In this document: positions 52,551 to 62,048 of the stretch, piece after piece
Layout of the letters: the number at the start of each line of letters is the position of its first letter
How positions within the stretch are numbered: position 1 is the stretch's first letter
IMG/VR virus record: IMGVR_UViG_3300027973_000044
Location: 17,924-81,923 of that record
Origin: a virus
DNA length: 64,000 bases
Strand: one strand, 5' to 3'
Made by a program: the position numbers and the translations under genes
Notes under the pieces: model-generated
Databases searched by the model: none
Told to the model about the DNA's origin: nothing
Seen by the model: only the letters and a program-made list of their open reading frames with translations

Positions 52551-55500
52551 CCTTGTGCCTCTGTCCAAGATACCCTGCATCTTGCAGTTGTGGAAGCAGC
52601 AGTATTGGACCGGGCAAATACAGTTAAAATATCAGGCCCATCAGGATATATCAGATTGCCACCCAGTATGCTGTTGCCCAATTCACGTATTGCATCAATG
52701 TCTGTTGTTGTGACTTGCAGACGACCCGAGCTTTGTTCATTGGCAAAATATCCCAGTATGATATCACCACCAGTTGGAAGTGGTGTAGTGCCACGAACAG
52801 AATGATCAATGTATTGCGCCAGACTGCCTGTGCCAGTATTTACCCATGTAGAAAGAGTTGTGAATTGGGTTGAATTGCTATTCAAACGAACTGTCATGTT
52901 CAATGTTTGGCCGGTGATTATGCCAATCTGCTTGAGTGTCAAGTAAGATCTGTTGATGAGACTGCGTATTCCAATGGAGGCAGGGTTACCAGTATCAGCA
53001 GCCGGGGCAAGTCTTACGGATATGAGAGGCACATCAGCAGAAGCGGGAACTGTTATATTGCTCTGATTGATGGCTGTGAAAAGATATGATTTGTCTTGAT
53101 CAAACCCACCATCCATAATAACTGAAGTTCCCCAATGGGACAGAGCAGGAGAGCAATTCTGATTGGCCGAATACACCGTGGTTTTATTCAATAAGAATTG
53201 TGGAACAGATAAGAGACCACCTGTATTTCGTGTTGCGTTAATCAATATGCTTGAAACAGGTGCTGACACAGTATCAGCTAGCTTCACATAATTAAGATTT
53301 TCGTTGCCGATTATTAGTTTGCCAGAGGCAGGCATGGTTACATTTGAAGCTAGCCGGAAAACTGAAGCGCCTGATAGAGCGCTAAACAAAGCAGGAACTT
53401 CATTGTTATCACGAAATACTCTGTAGTTTCGGTAAGTTGTGATTGGATCATTAGATGCTGTCAATGTAGCAGTAACATTACTTAAAATATTTGCTGAAAC
53501 AACAGGAGACAATGAAAAGTATATTATATCATTAGATGACTGTTTGAGTTCATACATGCCACTTGTTGATTGAGTATTGGTAATAGATACGCTAAACTGA
53601 TTGGATTGCAGAGCCACTGTGGGTTGAGATCTGTTTATGATTTCAAATCTGGCTGGTAAATTGCCTGAACGCATGTATGCTTCAGTGTTTGTATTGTTGT
53701 TGACCAATTCATGACAATACACTATCCCACCATCTTCGGCACGAACACCCCATCGTATTCTACCGGCACCATACCAACTATAATCAAAATATATCATTTG
53801 CATTTTGTTGAGATTGATTGTATAGCCGCTTGGACCTGATCCATCAAGTTTGTCTATGTTAAACTGGTCTTGTGCTGCTCTTATTTCTTCTGTCTTTGTT
53901 ATGCGGACCAAAGAAATGCTTGGCCCACGATATGCAGGACTAATATTCAAGGATGTGTCATTGGTAATTTTTGTAATCAGATATGTCATGCCTTGAATTA
54001 CAATGTTATCACCTTCCAGAAGCTGAGAAGTAAACTTAGTATTTGTACCAGTAATTACAGTGCTATTGTTGACTGCAGAAACAGTGCCAGTCAAATTGTT
54101 TGTACTGGAACGCTTCACAGCAAAAAGCTTATTGCCATCACATTCAAAATAAATTCCATTCTGCTCATCAAATAAGCCAGAACGAACCACACTATCATAC
54201 CAACCTACAACTTCCACTTTGCCTATGCCTCCAGGTGATAGGTCGGCAGGACCATTGAACACACTACCTGACACTGGCAGCTGCAAGGTGAATGTCTTGT
54301 TGTCTGTAACAGTATTCACATAATATGTTTGGTTGTATGTGTTGGGTTCAAGTGTGGTTGTGAGATTATTTAACCGCACAAAGGTTCCCTCGGTATACAA
54401 ATTTTTACCAGAAAACCCATGATCCTGTTCTGTGATCACAGTGATATCAAAGAAAGGATAAGATGAAACGTTATAGTTTGCTGTGGATGCAGAAATTCTT
54501 TGAATATCGTAGCTGGGTTTGAATAAAAGCCCAGTACTAAACAATATACTCTTTCCAGATTGATAGCGAAAATATTTGCGTGTTTGTCTTATGATTTGTG
54601 TGTTTTGTGTGCTGGTTCCATTGTTAATCTGCACTCCACCATCAGTGGCTCTATGTAATGCAACGCCTGTGGGACGAACATAAAGACTGGCGCTGGTAGT
54701 GAAGAGATTGGTTGTGGTTGGTGATCCAGATATTGCATTTACCGATGTGTACCGAAATATATTATCTGATAGTATGGAGGTAATATTGAATGGACCGGTA
54801 TGGGGGGCCGATACAGCTGCACTTGGATCAAGCAGGTATATGGGTTGCTGCAAGAAGAATTGCTGGGGGGATTGAGTTTGCACTTGAATTTCATTTGTAC
54901 CGCCTATGCCTGAAAGTGCCACAATAGGAATTCTTGCATTGCTAAAGAAACCACCAGTATAAACAGTAGTGTTGTCAGTTTTATAATTGGCTACAGCAGG
55001 GTTGGGCTGTGTGCGAATGGCCACCAGTACATCACTGGGAGTACTGGACCCTGCTGCACCTTGAGAAAAAACACCCTTCACTATGGAACTGCCATCCACA
55101 TTTGTCAGATCGGATGTTTCACGCAGAACCAATGGCATGCCTCCAAAGAATGCAGGTGTAGGTGTGTTTGTGGTTTGCAGTCTGACCAGATTTCTAAATG
55201 CTGCAGTGAACAGATCATACTGCACTCCGGCTCGGTATGGTAATTGTGTATTGACGGAGAAACCACTGTTTCCAAGAGTTAAACCATCATTTGCAACGAT
55301 AATTTTACTGTTCACGAAGAAATTCTTGAGAGGACAAACAGTGATTCTGTTGCTGCCTGGATAGAAAATATACATGGTGACTACCCCTTCGGTACCCCAG
55401 TTATTATAATAATCTACAGGTTGTTTATTTGAATTGAATCCCAGTGTGAGCACAAGAAATCGTTCATTAGCAGCTCCAATGTTTTCTCGTCTTGAATATA

Positions 55501-56347
55501 CCCGCTTTAAATCGACATAATTATTATAACCGAATGCATTACCTGCATCATTTACAACTCCACCATAGTAACTACCTGGCCAATAATTGGTAACATATAA
55601 TCCTGAAATGTCTGTTCTATTACCGAAAAACGGTGTATTTTGCCAACCAACTCCTCTGTACAACCCCTGAACATTACTTTGATCTAGATTGAAGGTGTTT
55701 ACAGTCTGACCATAGAATAGAATATTGAAAGGCAGAGTGATTGTTGCGTTAATTTGATAATTGTCATAAGTGTATTGATAATTGCCATACTGGTCAAACT
55801 GGTCTGTAAGTGTACCTGCGGCCACCTCAGTCCAACCTGAACTGATGGGGCCATTGCGGGTGCTTCGAGGATCTGTTATGAATACCTCAGAACTTACTGC
55901 ACTGAGCAATGTGGTGAAGCTGCTCACAAAAGGTGAGATGCTGGTGATCTGTTGGTTAGTAAAGCTGGGTTCATTGGATCTTATGAACACACTGGGTATG
56001 TTGTTTGTTAATGGCAGTGTTTCCCATTTGGGTGATTGCAGGGAATATTCAAAATCTGTGTCAATCAAGGATTCAGGATTGGCAGCTCTGATGCGTTCCA
56101 CTGCATCATTTTGAATGGGACGTATAAAATTGTCTGGATTCAGAATGCTGGCATCCACAATTAAATCATTGGCAATCAAGTAACTTGTGAGAGTGGGCAG
56201 AGATGTGTTGGTAACGCTGTCCACAAGGGTTTGACCAGTGATCTTTTTGTTAACATTTGTGGGCGAAACAACTATGGGTATGATATCAGATACACCCAAT
56301 GCAGATGCACCTGGCAATTCAGTGAATTTACGTTGTACCAGAGCCAT
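52547..56347 (-). CDS. Giant virion/fibre protein (paralogue B)
   Basis: The 1266-aa sister of the preceding protein. The first 75 residues (RKFTELPGASALGVSDIIPI VVSPTNVNKKITGQ) form a fibre-type N-terminal module absent from paralogue A. From residue about 78 it shares QNDAVERIRAANPESLIDTD FEYSLQ, RSGLFDEQNGIYFECDGNKL F, YFDYSWYGAGRIRWGVRAED and LSHWGTSVIMDGGFDQDKSY. It carries its own extra beta-rich region (residues about 130-400) where A is short. A late-type box lies 6 nt before the ATG. The pair probably arose by tandem duplication followed by exchange of the variable modules. Confidence 0.78.
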   Translation of the reverse strand: MALVQRKFTELPGASALGVSDIIPIVVSPTNVNKKITGQTLVDSVTNTSLPTLTSYLIANDLIVDASILNPDNFIRPIQNDAVERIRAANPESLIDTDFEYSLQSPKWETLPLTNNIPSVFIRSNEPSFTNQQITSISPFVSSFTTLLSAVSSEVFITDPRSTRNGPISSGWTEVAAGTLTDQFDQYGNYQYTYDNYQINATITLPFNILFYGQTVNTFNLDQSNVQGLYRGVGWQNTPFFGNRTDISGLYVTNYWPGSYYGGVVNDAGNAFGYNNYVDLKRVYSRRENIGAANERFLVLTLGFNSNKQPVDYYNNWGTEGVVTMYIFYPGSNRITVCPLKNFFVNSKIIVANDGLTLGNSGFSVNTQLPYRAGVQYDLFTAAFRNLVRLQTTNTPTPAFFGGMPLVLRETSDLTNVDGSSIVKGVFSQGAAGSSTPSDVLVAIRTQPNPAVANYKTDNTTVYTGGFFSNARIPIVALSGIGGTNEIQVQTQSPQQFFLQQPIYLLDPSAAVSAPHTGPFNITSILSDNIFRYTSVNAISGSPTTTNLFTTSASLYVRPTGVALHRATDGGVQINNGTSTQNTQIIRQTRKYFRYQSGKSILFSTGLLFKPSYDIQRISASTANYNVSSYPFFDITVITEQDHGFSGKNLYTEGTFVRLNNLTTTLEPNTYNQTYYVNTVTDNKTFTLQLPVSGSVFNGPADLSPGGIGKVEVVGWYDSVVRSGLFDEQNGIYFECDGNKLFAVKRSSTNNLTGTVSAVNNSTVITGTNTKFTSQLLEGDNIVIQGMTYLITKITNDTSLNISPAYRGPSISLVRITKTEEIRAAQDQFNIDKLDGSGPSGYTINLNKMQMIYFDYSWYGAGRIRWGVRAEDGGIVYCHELVNNNTNTEAYMRSGNLPARFEIINRSQPTVALQSNQFSVSITNTQSTSGMYELKQSSNDIIYFSLSPVVSANILSNVTATLTASNDPITTYRNYRVFRDNNEVPALFSALSGASVFRLASNVTMPASGKLIIGNENLNYVKLADTVSAPVSSILINATRNTGGLLSVPQFLLNKTTVYSANQNCSPALSHWGTSVIMDGGFDQDKSYLFTAINQSNITVPASADVPLISVRLAPAADTGNPASIGIRSLINRSYLTLKQIGIITGQTLNMTVRLNSNSTQFTTLSTWVNTGTGSLAQYIDHSVRGTTPLPTGGDIILGYFANEQSSGRLQVTTTDIDAIRELGNSILGGNLIYPDGPDILTVFARSNTAASTTARCRVSWTEAQG

Positions 56348-56353
56348 ATGGGT

Positions 56354-56361
56354 TATTTATT
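56354..56361 (-). promoter_or_regulatory. Late-promoter-like box AATAAATA (minus strand)
   Basis: On the minus strand the sequence reads AATAAATAAATA; the nearer copy ends 6 nt before ATG 56347. Confidence 0.5.
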
Positions 56362-56398
56362 TATTCAAATGACATATTCTATAGTAGATATATGTATA

Positions 56399-58093
56399 TC
56401 AAGGCACATAGCTAAACGAAAAATCAGTTACTAACACTTCAAAATCACTCAGATATGAATATGCAGTGCTGTGATTTCTGATGATGCATGCTGCAGTTGG
56501 TGCCACAGTGGCAGTGCACAATTTGCGGTATGTTTTGGTCAAATATCCTGCAATGCTTCTGGTCACTGTTTGACCTGCTCCTACAGTAAATGCACACAAC
56601 GGAAACACCATGCTGGTGTTATCCAAAGAAACCCCATTGTGCAATCTGTACTGAATATAGTTCAAAAAATTATTGTAAATGGCAGAAGTCATGTTGGTAG
56701 CTGTGGAAGGGAACAAATTGTAGTCATTATTTTCACACCATAATTCTATATTGAATGCAGACAGGGAACCAGCACGAGCACTCACTGGGTTGTTGCTATA
56801 TAGAGTCAGCATATCTGACCCATTGATGCCACTCAATCCAACATAAATCAAAGGTGGTGGTGTTTGTGTGTCTGTTAAGTTTCTACATAATCTCATTCTA
56901 CCTCGGTCCAATGGAGTTATCATAGGCAGTATTCTGTTGCCACATAATTTCCTCAATTGCATGTTGAATTCAACCAAGTTGTTGGTGCCACGGAATCCAA
57001 AATTAGTCTTTTTGGAGAAAAAGAACAAAAACATGGGGTTGCCACCATTGGTTCCGACAGCAGTTCCAGCATATCTATTCGCCAGTATGATCAAATTGGG
57101 ACTGGTTACGGTGCCAGCAACGGTAGTATTGAGAGCAAATCCTTGAAAAGGTGTGTTGTTGGGGTCGTATATTGGTCTTTGTGTGCTGTACCAACCGGAC
57201 TCTGTAGTGCAAGTAGGTGTATTTCCTCTACTGAATGTACGGGGGCGAGGTATCGTGGCACTGTAAGCAGTAGAAATTGTACTATAAGCTATATAGATAT
57301 ATGCACTCAATACATTACCATGACTGGTGTTACCACCTAATGTGTTATCTACATTCAAATACCAGCCAGTAAACGTTGCAGTTGGATCTGAGGCAAAAAA
57401 AATGGGTTGTTCATGAATAACACCTTGACCTGCTATAAAGCCGGTTCTCACGCCTCGGGTGGAAGGAAATTGCGCTTGAAATTGACGGCTATAAAACTGA
57501 AATGTGGGGGCGATAGAATTACCAGAACCACCAGTGGTAAATTCATATATTAATCCATTACTTGATGAATCAGGATATTTTTGTTCTTGAGTGCCTACGG
57601 CAAAACCTGGATCAATACTGTTAACAGCTCTGTAATCAAGAGTCCAGAATTCAGGTTCATCAATGTAAACGCCTGCAACACACCCCAGCGGTTCACCATT
57701 GCCGAAGTTGGTATCACCAAAAACACCTGCCTCCGGGTATGTGCCACTCAACACAGCGCGCTGTGTGCGTGCTGCATTAATAAAGATGTGTGGCCCTTTT
57801 GTTGTTTGTGTTTGACCAGATTCTGCAAAACCTGCCATGTTCAGATTCACTGTGCCTTTCAAGTCATAGAATGTGCCTGTGGTGGCACCTACAGGCACCC
57901 CGCTGTGCTCTGGTAAGAATAGCCAGCCTTGTGTACAATTGTTCCATATGTTCAATCGTTTCATGGTCACAATCAAATCATTGATCTGAACTTTGGCAGC
58001 ATCTGCAATAGGGGTACCTAACTTGTTGAAATATGTCAGAGCTTCTGGTTCATAAATAATCCCTGCATAGTATGTGGTGACTGGTGTTATCAT
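56399..58093 (-). CDS. Putative virion protein of unknown function
   Basis: I do not recognise this 564-aa protein. The N-terminal 60 residues are helical (YEPEALTYFNKLGTPIADAA KVQIND). The rest is rich in N, T, G, S and aromatic residues with many short strands (GWLFLPEHSGVPVGATTGTF YD, NPMFLFFFSKKTNFGFRGTN, GLSGINGSDMLTLYSNNPV), as in a jelly-roll or receptor-binding protein. Its start overlaps the upstream fibre stop (ATGA at 58090), so it is made with that fibre and could be its tip or a chaperone. No signal peptide or membrane helix. Confidence 0.65.
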   Translation of the reverse strand: MITPVTTYYAGIIYEPEALTYFNKLGTPIADAAKVQINDLIVTMKRLNIWNNCTQGWLFLPEHSGVPVGATTGTFYDLKGTVNLNMAGFAESGQTQTTKGPHIFINAARTQRAVLSGTYPEAGVFGDTNFGNGEPLGCVAGVYIDEPEFWTLDYRAVNSIDPGFAVGTQEQKYPDSSSNGLIYEFTTGGSGNSIAPTFQFYSRQFQAQFPSTRGVRTGFIAGQGVIHEQPIFFASDPTATFTGWYLNVDNTLGGNTSHGNVLSAYIYIAYSTISTAYSATIPRPRTFSRGNTPTCTTESGWYSTQRPIYDPNNTPFQGFALNTTVAGTVTSPNLIILANRYAGTAVGTNGGNPMFLFFFSKKTNFGFRGTNNLVEFNMQLRKLCGNRILPMITPLDRGRMRLCRNLTDTQTPPPLIYVGLSGINGSDMLTLYSNNPVSARAGSLSAFNIELWCENNDYNLFPSTATNMTSAIYNNFLNYIQYRLHNGVSLDNTSMVFPLCAFTVGAGQTVTRSIAGYLTKTYRKLCTATVAPTAACIIRNHSTAYSYLSDFEVLVTDFSFSYVP

Positions 58094-59388
58094 GCCAAGC
58101 TACCTAATCCCCATACAAAATTATTATATTTGTATAGTAATGTGGAGGAGAAAGGTAATCGTACTTTGGAACCTGTTGCACACAGTATTGGTACTTGTGT
58201 GGAAGATATGTGCAGAGTGTTAGTGCCCAGAGTAATAAGAGTCACATTAAAATTATTGGAGAGGTCACGAGGAACAAGTACGCTAACAGAAGAGGTGGTG
58301 GTATCCACATGATATATGTTTCCATTGTCAGCATCAGAACAAGTATAACCATCTGGAAATTCAGCTAAAGTAATAGTTTTAGATATTCTGAACGTAACAA
58401 ATGCACTAATAGCACAAAGAGTGGTGTAAGCTGAAGACCAATTGGCGCTATTTGCACAAACACTTGTGTATGTGCTTGTCCATTTGGATGCATCAGCAGT
58501 AGCTGCCTGACTATTCGTCCAACCTATGGATGTTAAGATATTTCCTGTATTCACCCAACCTGCACTAAGACTCACCACAGTATCAGTTGTGGAATTCCAA
58601 GCAGGGTAACCATCAATGTTGCTGTCCACCATGAGCAGACTATCCTCTGTGATAAATTCATCTCCAGTTTCACTTATCACATAAGTGAACAATTCATTCA
58701 CAGCTGCATCATAAAAACTACTGTTGGCATTGAAAGATGTATATGCCCCAGACCATAGTCCGCTATTTGCATTTGTGGTGGTGTAATTGCTGTTCCATCT
58801 AGCAGAGGCAGCTGCTAACAAACTAATATCAACTGCAGACAGATAAGCAGCTGAGTTGCTGGTTAAATTGGTGTAAGCTTGAGACCAATTGGCACTGTTA
58901 CTCTGTGTTGTACTAAAATTACTATTCCATTGATTGCTATTGCCACCAAGTGCAATGATAATATTATTAGTACTCAAGGTACCAGACACAGTAGTATTGC
59001 CAGATATGGCCACCTTGGCAGTGCTGTCAATTGTTCTTCCTATGGCAATTCTGGTACCAGATATAATGAAAGTGTTGGTGTTGTATGACCCAGCAATTAC
59101 TGTGTCTGTATCCAATACTTCCAGTATGGGCAATCCAGTAATATCATTTACAGACATTAATGATCCAGTTAGAGCATCAGTGACACTGAACAATCTGCCT
59201 TGTGCACCATCTACTGTGAATCTGTCTAATGCTGTTAGTGCTGTGGCATAGCTTGTGATATTCAAGCCACCACCATTATCGTAATTTAGACGAACAGCGC
59301 TGTTCAATGCAGCAACTGTGGAAGCTCCAGCTACATTTCTATCAAAGAATATGGCACCAGAAACAGGTACAACTAACACATTAGGCAT
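58090..59388 (-). CDS. Fibre protein with N-S-x-x-W coil repeats
   Basis: The 432-aa product starts MPNVLVVPVSGAIFFDRNVA. Residues about 150-330 carry repeats of about 18-20 aa with the consensus NSANWSxAYTxxxANSxxW (for example TTQSNSANWSQAYTNLTSNS, TSVCANSANWSSAYTTLCAI). They suggest a trimeric shaft like that of the fibres at 31746 and 62049. The C-terminal 100 residues (CSDADNGNIYHVDTTTSSVS VLVPRDL, then LPFSSTLLYKYNNFVWGLG) form a compact beta tip. It has an exact late promoter box just upstream. Confidence 0.75.
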   Translation of the reverse strand: MPNVLVVPVSGAIFFDRNVAGASTVAALNSAVRLNYDNGGGLNITSYATALTALDRFTVDGAQGRLFSVTDALTGSLMSVNDITGLPILEVLDTDTVIAGSYNTNTFIISGTRIAIGRTIDSTAKVAISGNTTVSGTLSTNNIIIALGGNSNQWNSNFSTTQSNSANWSQAYTNLTSNSAAYLSAVDISLLAAASARWNSNYTTTNANSGLWSGAYTSFNANSSFYDAAVNELFTYVISETGDEFITEDSLLMVDSNIDGYPAWNSTTDTVVSLSAGWVNTGNILTSIGWTNSQAATADASKWTSTYTSVCANSANWSSAYTTLCAISAFVTFRISKTITLAEFPDGYTCSDADNGNIYHVDTTTSSVSVLVPRDLSNNFNVTLITLGTNTLHISSTQVPILCATGSKVRLPFSSTLLYKYNNFVWGLGSLA

Positions 59389-59394
59389 ATGCTA

Positions 59395-59402
59395 TATTTA
59401 TA
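59395..59402 (-). promoter_or_regulatory. Late promoter box TATAAATA (minus strand)
   Basis: An exact TATAAATA on the minus strand ends 6 nt before ATG 59388. Confidence 0.6.
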
Positions 59403-60102
59403 GGAAAAACCTGCTCTTTGTGGCATTATAATTCTGCAAGATTTCTGTTTGTGATAATGCACGGTTATATATAGTTACATTATACAAATTTGAGTTTGTA
59501 TCATAAGGTCTTCCTTGTGCATTTCCGATTATTAATGAGTCGGAATTAGTTAAGTTTCCTAAAGTAAAACTATTATTTGTGACAGATGATATAAGCTGCC
59601 CATTTCTATATTGTCTTAATGTATTGTTTAAGCCATTATTAGATCTTTCTGCTACAAAACTATAAAAACAAATAGAACTTAATATGTGTATTTGAGTAGA
59701 AGAGTTCATTAAATTTGGAGTAATATCATAGTAAAATCCTGTGCTATATCTAAAAGTAAATCCAGTAAATGAACCAGGACTAGTCGTCGTTCCTCTTTTA
59801 GTTAGATAACCACCAAAGCTAGCTTCAATATTAAATATATTACAAAATAAATTTATACTAAAAGAACTTGTTCCAAAATTTCCTAAAGTATTGTTTGAGC
59901 ATTGTATTGAACTACCATTAAGATTTATGCCTCCTCCATATTCATTTAAAAATGTAAAACTTCCAGCTATATTAAAATCATTATTATTATTAGATAAATC
60001 ATACCAGATATTTCCGCTTCTGGGATAACTTTTATTATTAGCAGCATCCAAGGATAGGATTAATGCATCTGTGATGATATCAGGGCCTCCGCTGACACTC
60101 AT
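59398..60102 (-). CDS. LamG-like lectin domain protein (1)
   Basis: The 234-aa product is a single concanavalin/LamG-type domain. It opens GPDIITDALILSLDAANNKS YPRSGNIWYDLSNNNNDF, the common start of phage LamG adhesins, and ends LYNVTIYNRALSQTEILQNY NATKSRF, the matching C-terminal strand-helix motif. Such domains usually bind sugars or proteins at the host surface. No signal peptide. It is the last of three tandem genes of the same family; the start overlaps the upstream stop by ATGA. Confidence 0.82.
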   Translation of the reverse strand: MSVSGGPDIITDALILSLDAANNKSYPRSGNIWYDLSNNNNDFNIAGSFTFLNEYGGGINLNGSSIQCSNNTLGNFGTSSFSINLFCNIFNIEASFGGYLTKRGTTTSPGSFTGFTFRYSTGFYYDITPNLMNSSTQIHILSSICFYSFVAERSNNGLNNTLRQYRNGQLISSVTNNSFTLGNLTNSDSLIIGNAQGRPYDTNSNLYNVTIYNRALSQTEILQNYNATKSRFFL

Positions 60103-60794
60103 AGTTTAAACCTTCCTTTCAAAGCATTATAATTTTGTAGAATTTCAGATGGTAGCAATTCACGATTGTACAGTGATACAAATGAAATATTACCAGAAAA
60201 ACGATGTGCAAAGGTCGCCCCTGGTACAGTAGCAACAGTACAATCCACAGCTGTAGTATTTAGACTATATGCATCATCAAAAGTCGTGGCAGACTTCTGC
60301 AATCCGTTTATAAAAATCTTGAAAGCGTGAGTACTGCCGCCTGCCGCATATGTGGCACTTAAGAAAACCCAATTATTAATGCCTGCCCATTCATTTGTCA
60401 TGACTGAGGTTAATAAACACTCCACCCCTATATACCCACTTGCATCTAACCATAAAGCAGATCTACTGCCCTGATAATCATTACTTCCAATTCCAAAAAG
60501 CTCTCTCCCGTCCTCTAATGTGTTTGCATTGAAAACGGCGCACATGCTTCTTGCATTTGATCCTGTTGGAAATTGAGCAGAAAAAGGTATGGAAGTATAG
60601 TTATCTCCGTTAAATACGATACTGCCTCCATTTGCAGCATCAAAAGATGGTCCATCAATCAAGGTACCATCATTACCATATCCACTCAAATCTCTCCAAG
60701 TATCACCTGAGCCAGGATAGCTCTTGCGGTTACCTGCATCCAGGCAGAGCACTAATCCATCGGTAGCTATTTTAGGTGAATGATGAAAGCTCAT
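60099..60794 (-). CDS. LamG-like lectin domain protein (2)
   Basis: The 231-aa product starts at ATG 60794 (MSFHHSPKIATDGLVLCLDA GN), which overlaps the upstream stop as ATGA; the longer frame to 60875 lies inside the previous gene. It has the same layout as its neighbours: SYPGSGDTWRDLSGYGNDG at the N-terminus, and ISFVSLYNRELLPSEILQNY NALKGRF at the end. It probably works as a carbohydrate-binding adhesin or fibre tip. Its sequence is more Cys-containing in the middle (MCAVF, ECLLTS, DCTVAT). Confidence 0.82.
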   Translation of the reverse strand: MSFHHSPKIATDGLVLCLDAGNRKSYPGSGDTWRDLSGYGNDGTLIDGPSFDAANGGSIVFNGDNYTSIPFSAQFPTGSNARSMCAVFNANTLEDGRELFGIGSNDYQGSRSALWLDASGYIGVECLLTSVMTNEWAGINNWVFLSATYAAGGSTHAFKIFINGLQKSATTFDDAYSLNTTAVDCTVATVPGATFAHRFSGNISFVSLYNRELLPSEILQNYNALKGRFKL

Positions 60795-62047
60795 GTTTCT
60801 CCCCATGTCACCCAATGTGACCAAGTGCCTGATCTGTTTGTATAAACAGGGGTGCCAGAGACCCCTGTTCCCCATTTTAAATCATTTGGAAATGATCCAC
60901 ATGTGCCTCCATCCCAACCAGCACCTATGGCACCAATGGAATCACCCCAACTGCATGGATTTTGTGTGTTATTATAAATGCCATGAGCTCCGGAGGATCC
61001 AAGATGAACTCTTCTGTAAGCATACCCACTGTCTGCAGCTAAAGAAGAAACTGTATTATATTGTTGAAATGTGTTGAAATAAACAGCCGCGCGATAGTCA
61101 AGAGCATCTCTCTGAACTAATAATCCCTGCATAGGGATATTTAAATCTATTTCATTAACGGTTGCAGTAGAAGCATATGCAGATCGAAATGTGCAACAAA
61201 ATGGTTTACTATCATAATAATTAGATCTGTACTCCATTTGACGAGGCGCTGTCATTCTGCCTGCTCTGAAATAGTATGTATTGCCAGATGTTGCTCCTAA
61301 CTCTTGAGCTTGATATGGACTAATAAAAGGATAAGCTAAACTACCATCAGCAAATCTTCCAAAAACAGAAGCTGCTTGAGTTTTATAGTTAGTATAAATT
61401 TCTGTTGGTGATAATGGTCTGTTATAAATTCTTATAGCACTTATGCTGCCATTAAGATAATAAGCTCGACCACCATTGAATCCACCAAATGCACCTATTG
61501 AACAACCATTCGTATTTGTTTGAATTGTTCCTGTTTGAGTATCTGATGCTGCAAGAATACTATTAAAATAAACACGCCTATTACCACTCGTAAAAGTTCC
61601 AACTATATGGTTCCATACGTTAGTAGATATGGAGCTATATGGAACTCTCATATCACTATAGGGACTAAAATTTTGTCTAAAAACTACAGAGCCATCAGAC
61701 TGTTCAAAGAATAAACTATATTGAGTATTAACATTACCTTTTTCAAAAATAAATCCATTCTGAGCTAAAGAAGGAACATTTACCCAAGATTCAATTGTGA
61801 GTGTTTGTGTGTTAAGTCTGGATAGTTCGGGAATAATTATAACAGTATCATTTCCATTAAATGTAAATTTATTAGTTGCAAAAATAGGATTATTTACTAA
61901 TTGTGCTGCATCAGTAGAAGTGCTTGTTGAAATATCCTTCCAAGTGGTTTTACCTGCATTGAACGAATTAGGGTTGCTGGCATCCAAATATAACTGCAAG
62001 CCATCTCTTACTATTCTAGGGCCAGCAAAACCATAACTGGTAGCCAT
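60791..62047 (-). CDS. LamG-like protein with extra C-terminal domain (3)
   Basis: The 418-aa product has the family LamG domain over residues 1-230 (IVRDGLQLYLDASNPNSFNA, TLTIESWVNVPSLAQNGFIF, NVWNHIVGTFTSGNRRVYFN, ISAIRIYNRPLSPTEIYTNY). A second domain covers residues about 240-418 (GNTYYFRAGRMTAPRQMEYR, PFCCTFRSAYASTATVNEID, CSWGDSIGAIGAGWDGGTCG), with several Cys and many aromatic residues, and is of unknown function. Being the longest of the three tandem copies, it may be the ancestor or carry the receptor-binding head. It starts one base after the stop of the upstream fibre. Confidence 0.8.
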   Translation of the reverse strand: MATSYGFAGPRIVRDGLQLYLDASNPNSFNAGKTTWKDISTSTSTDAAQLVNNPIFATNKFTFNGNDTVIIIPELSRLNTQTLTIESWVNVPSLAQNGFIFEKGNVNTQYSLFFEQSDGSVVFRQNFSPYSDMRVPYSSISTNVWNHIVGTFTSGNRRVYFNSILAASDTQTGTIQTNTNGCSIGAFGGFNGGRAYYLNGSISAIRIYNRPLSPTEIYTNYKTQAASVFGRFADGSLAYPFISPYQAQELGATSGNTYYFRAGRMTAPRQMEYRSNYYDSKPFCCTFRSAYASTATVNEIDLNIPMQGLLVQRDALDYRAAVYFNTFQQYNTVSSLAADSGYAYRRVHLGSSGAHGIYNNTQNPCSWGDSIGAIGAGWDGGTCGSFPNDLKWGTGVSGTPVYTNRSGTWSHWVTWGET

Positions 62048-62048
62048 A

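Noticed and set aside
56348-56398. AT-rich gap as an origin or attachment site
   Set aside because: It contains only late-promoter-like boxes; no iterons, integrase or direct repeats are nearby.
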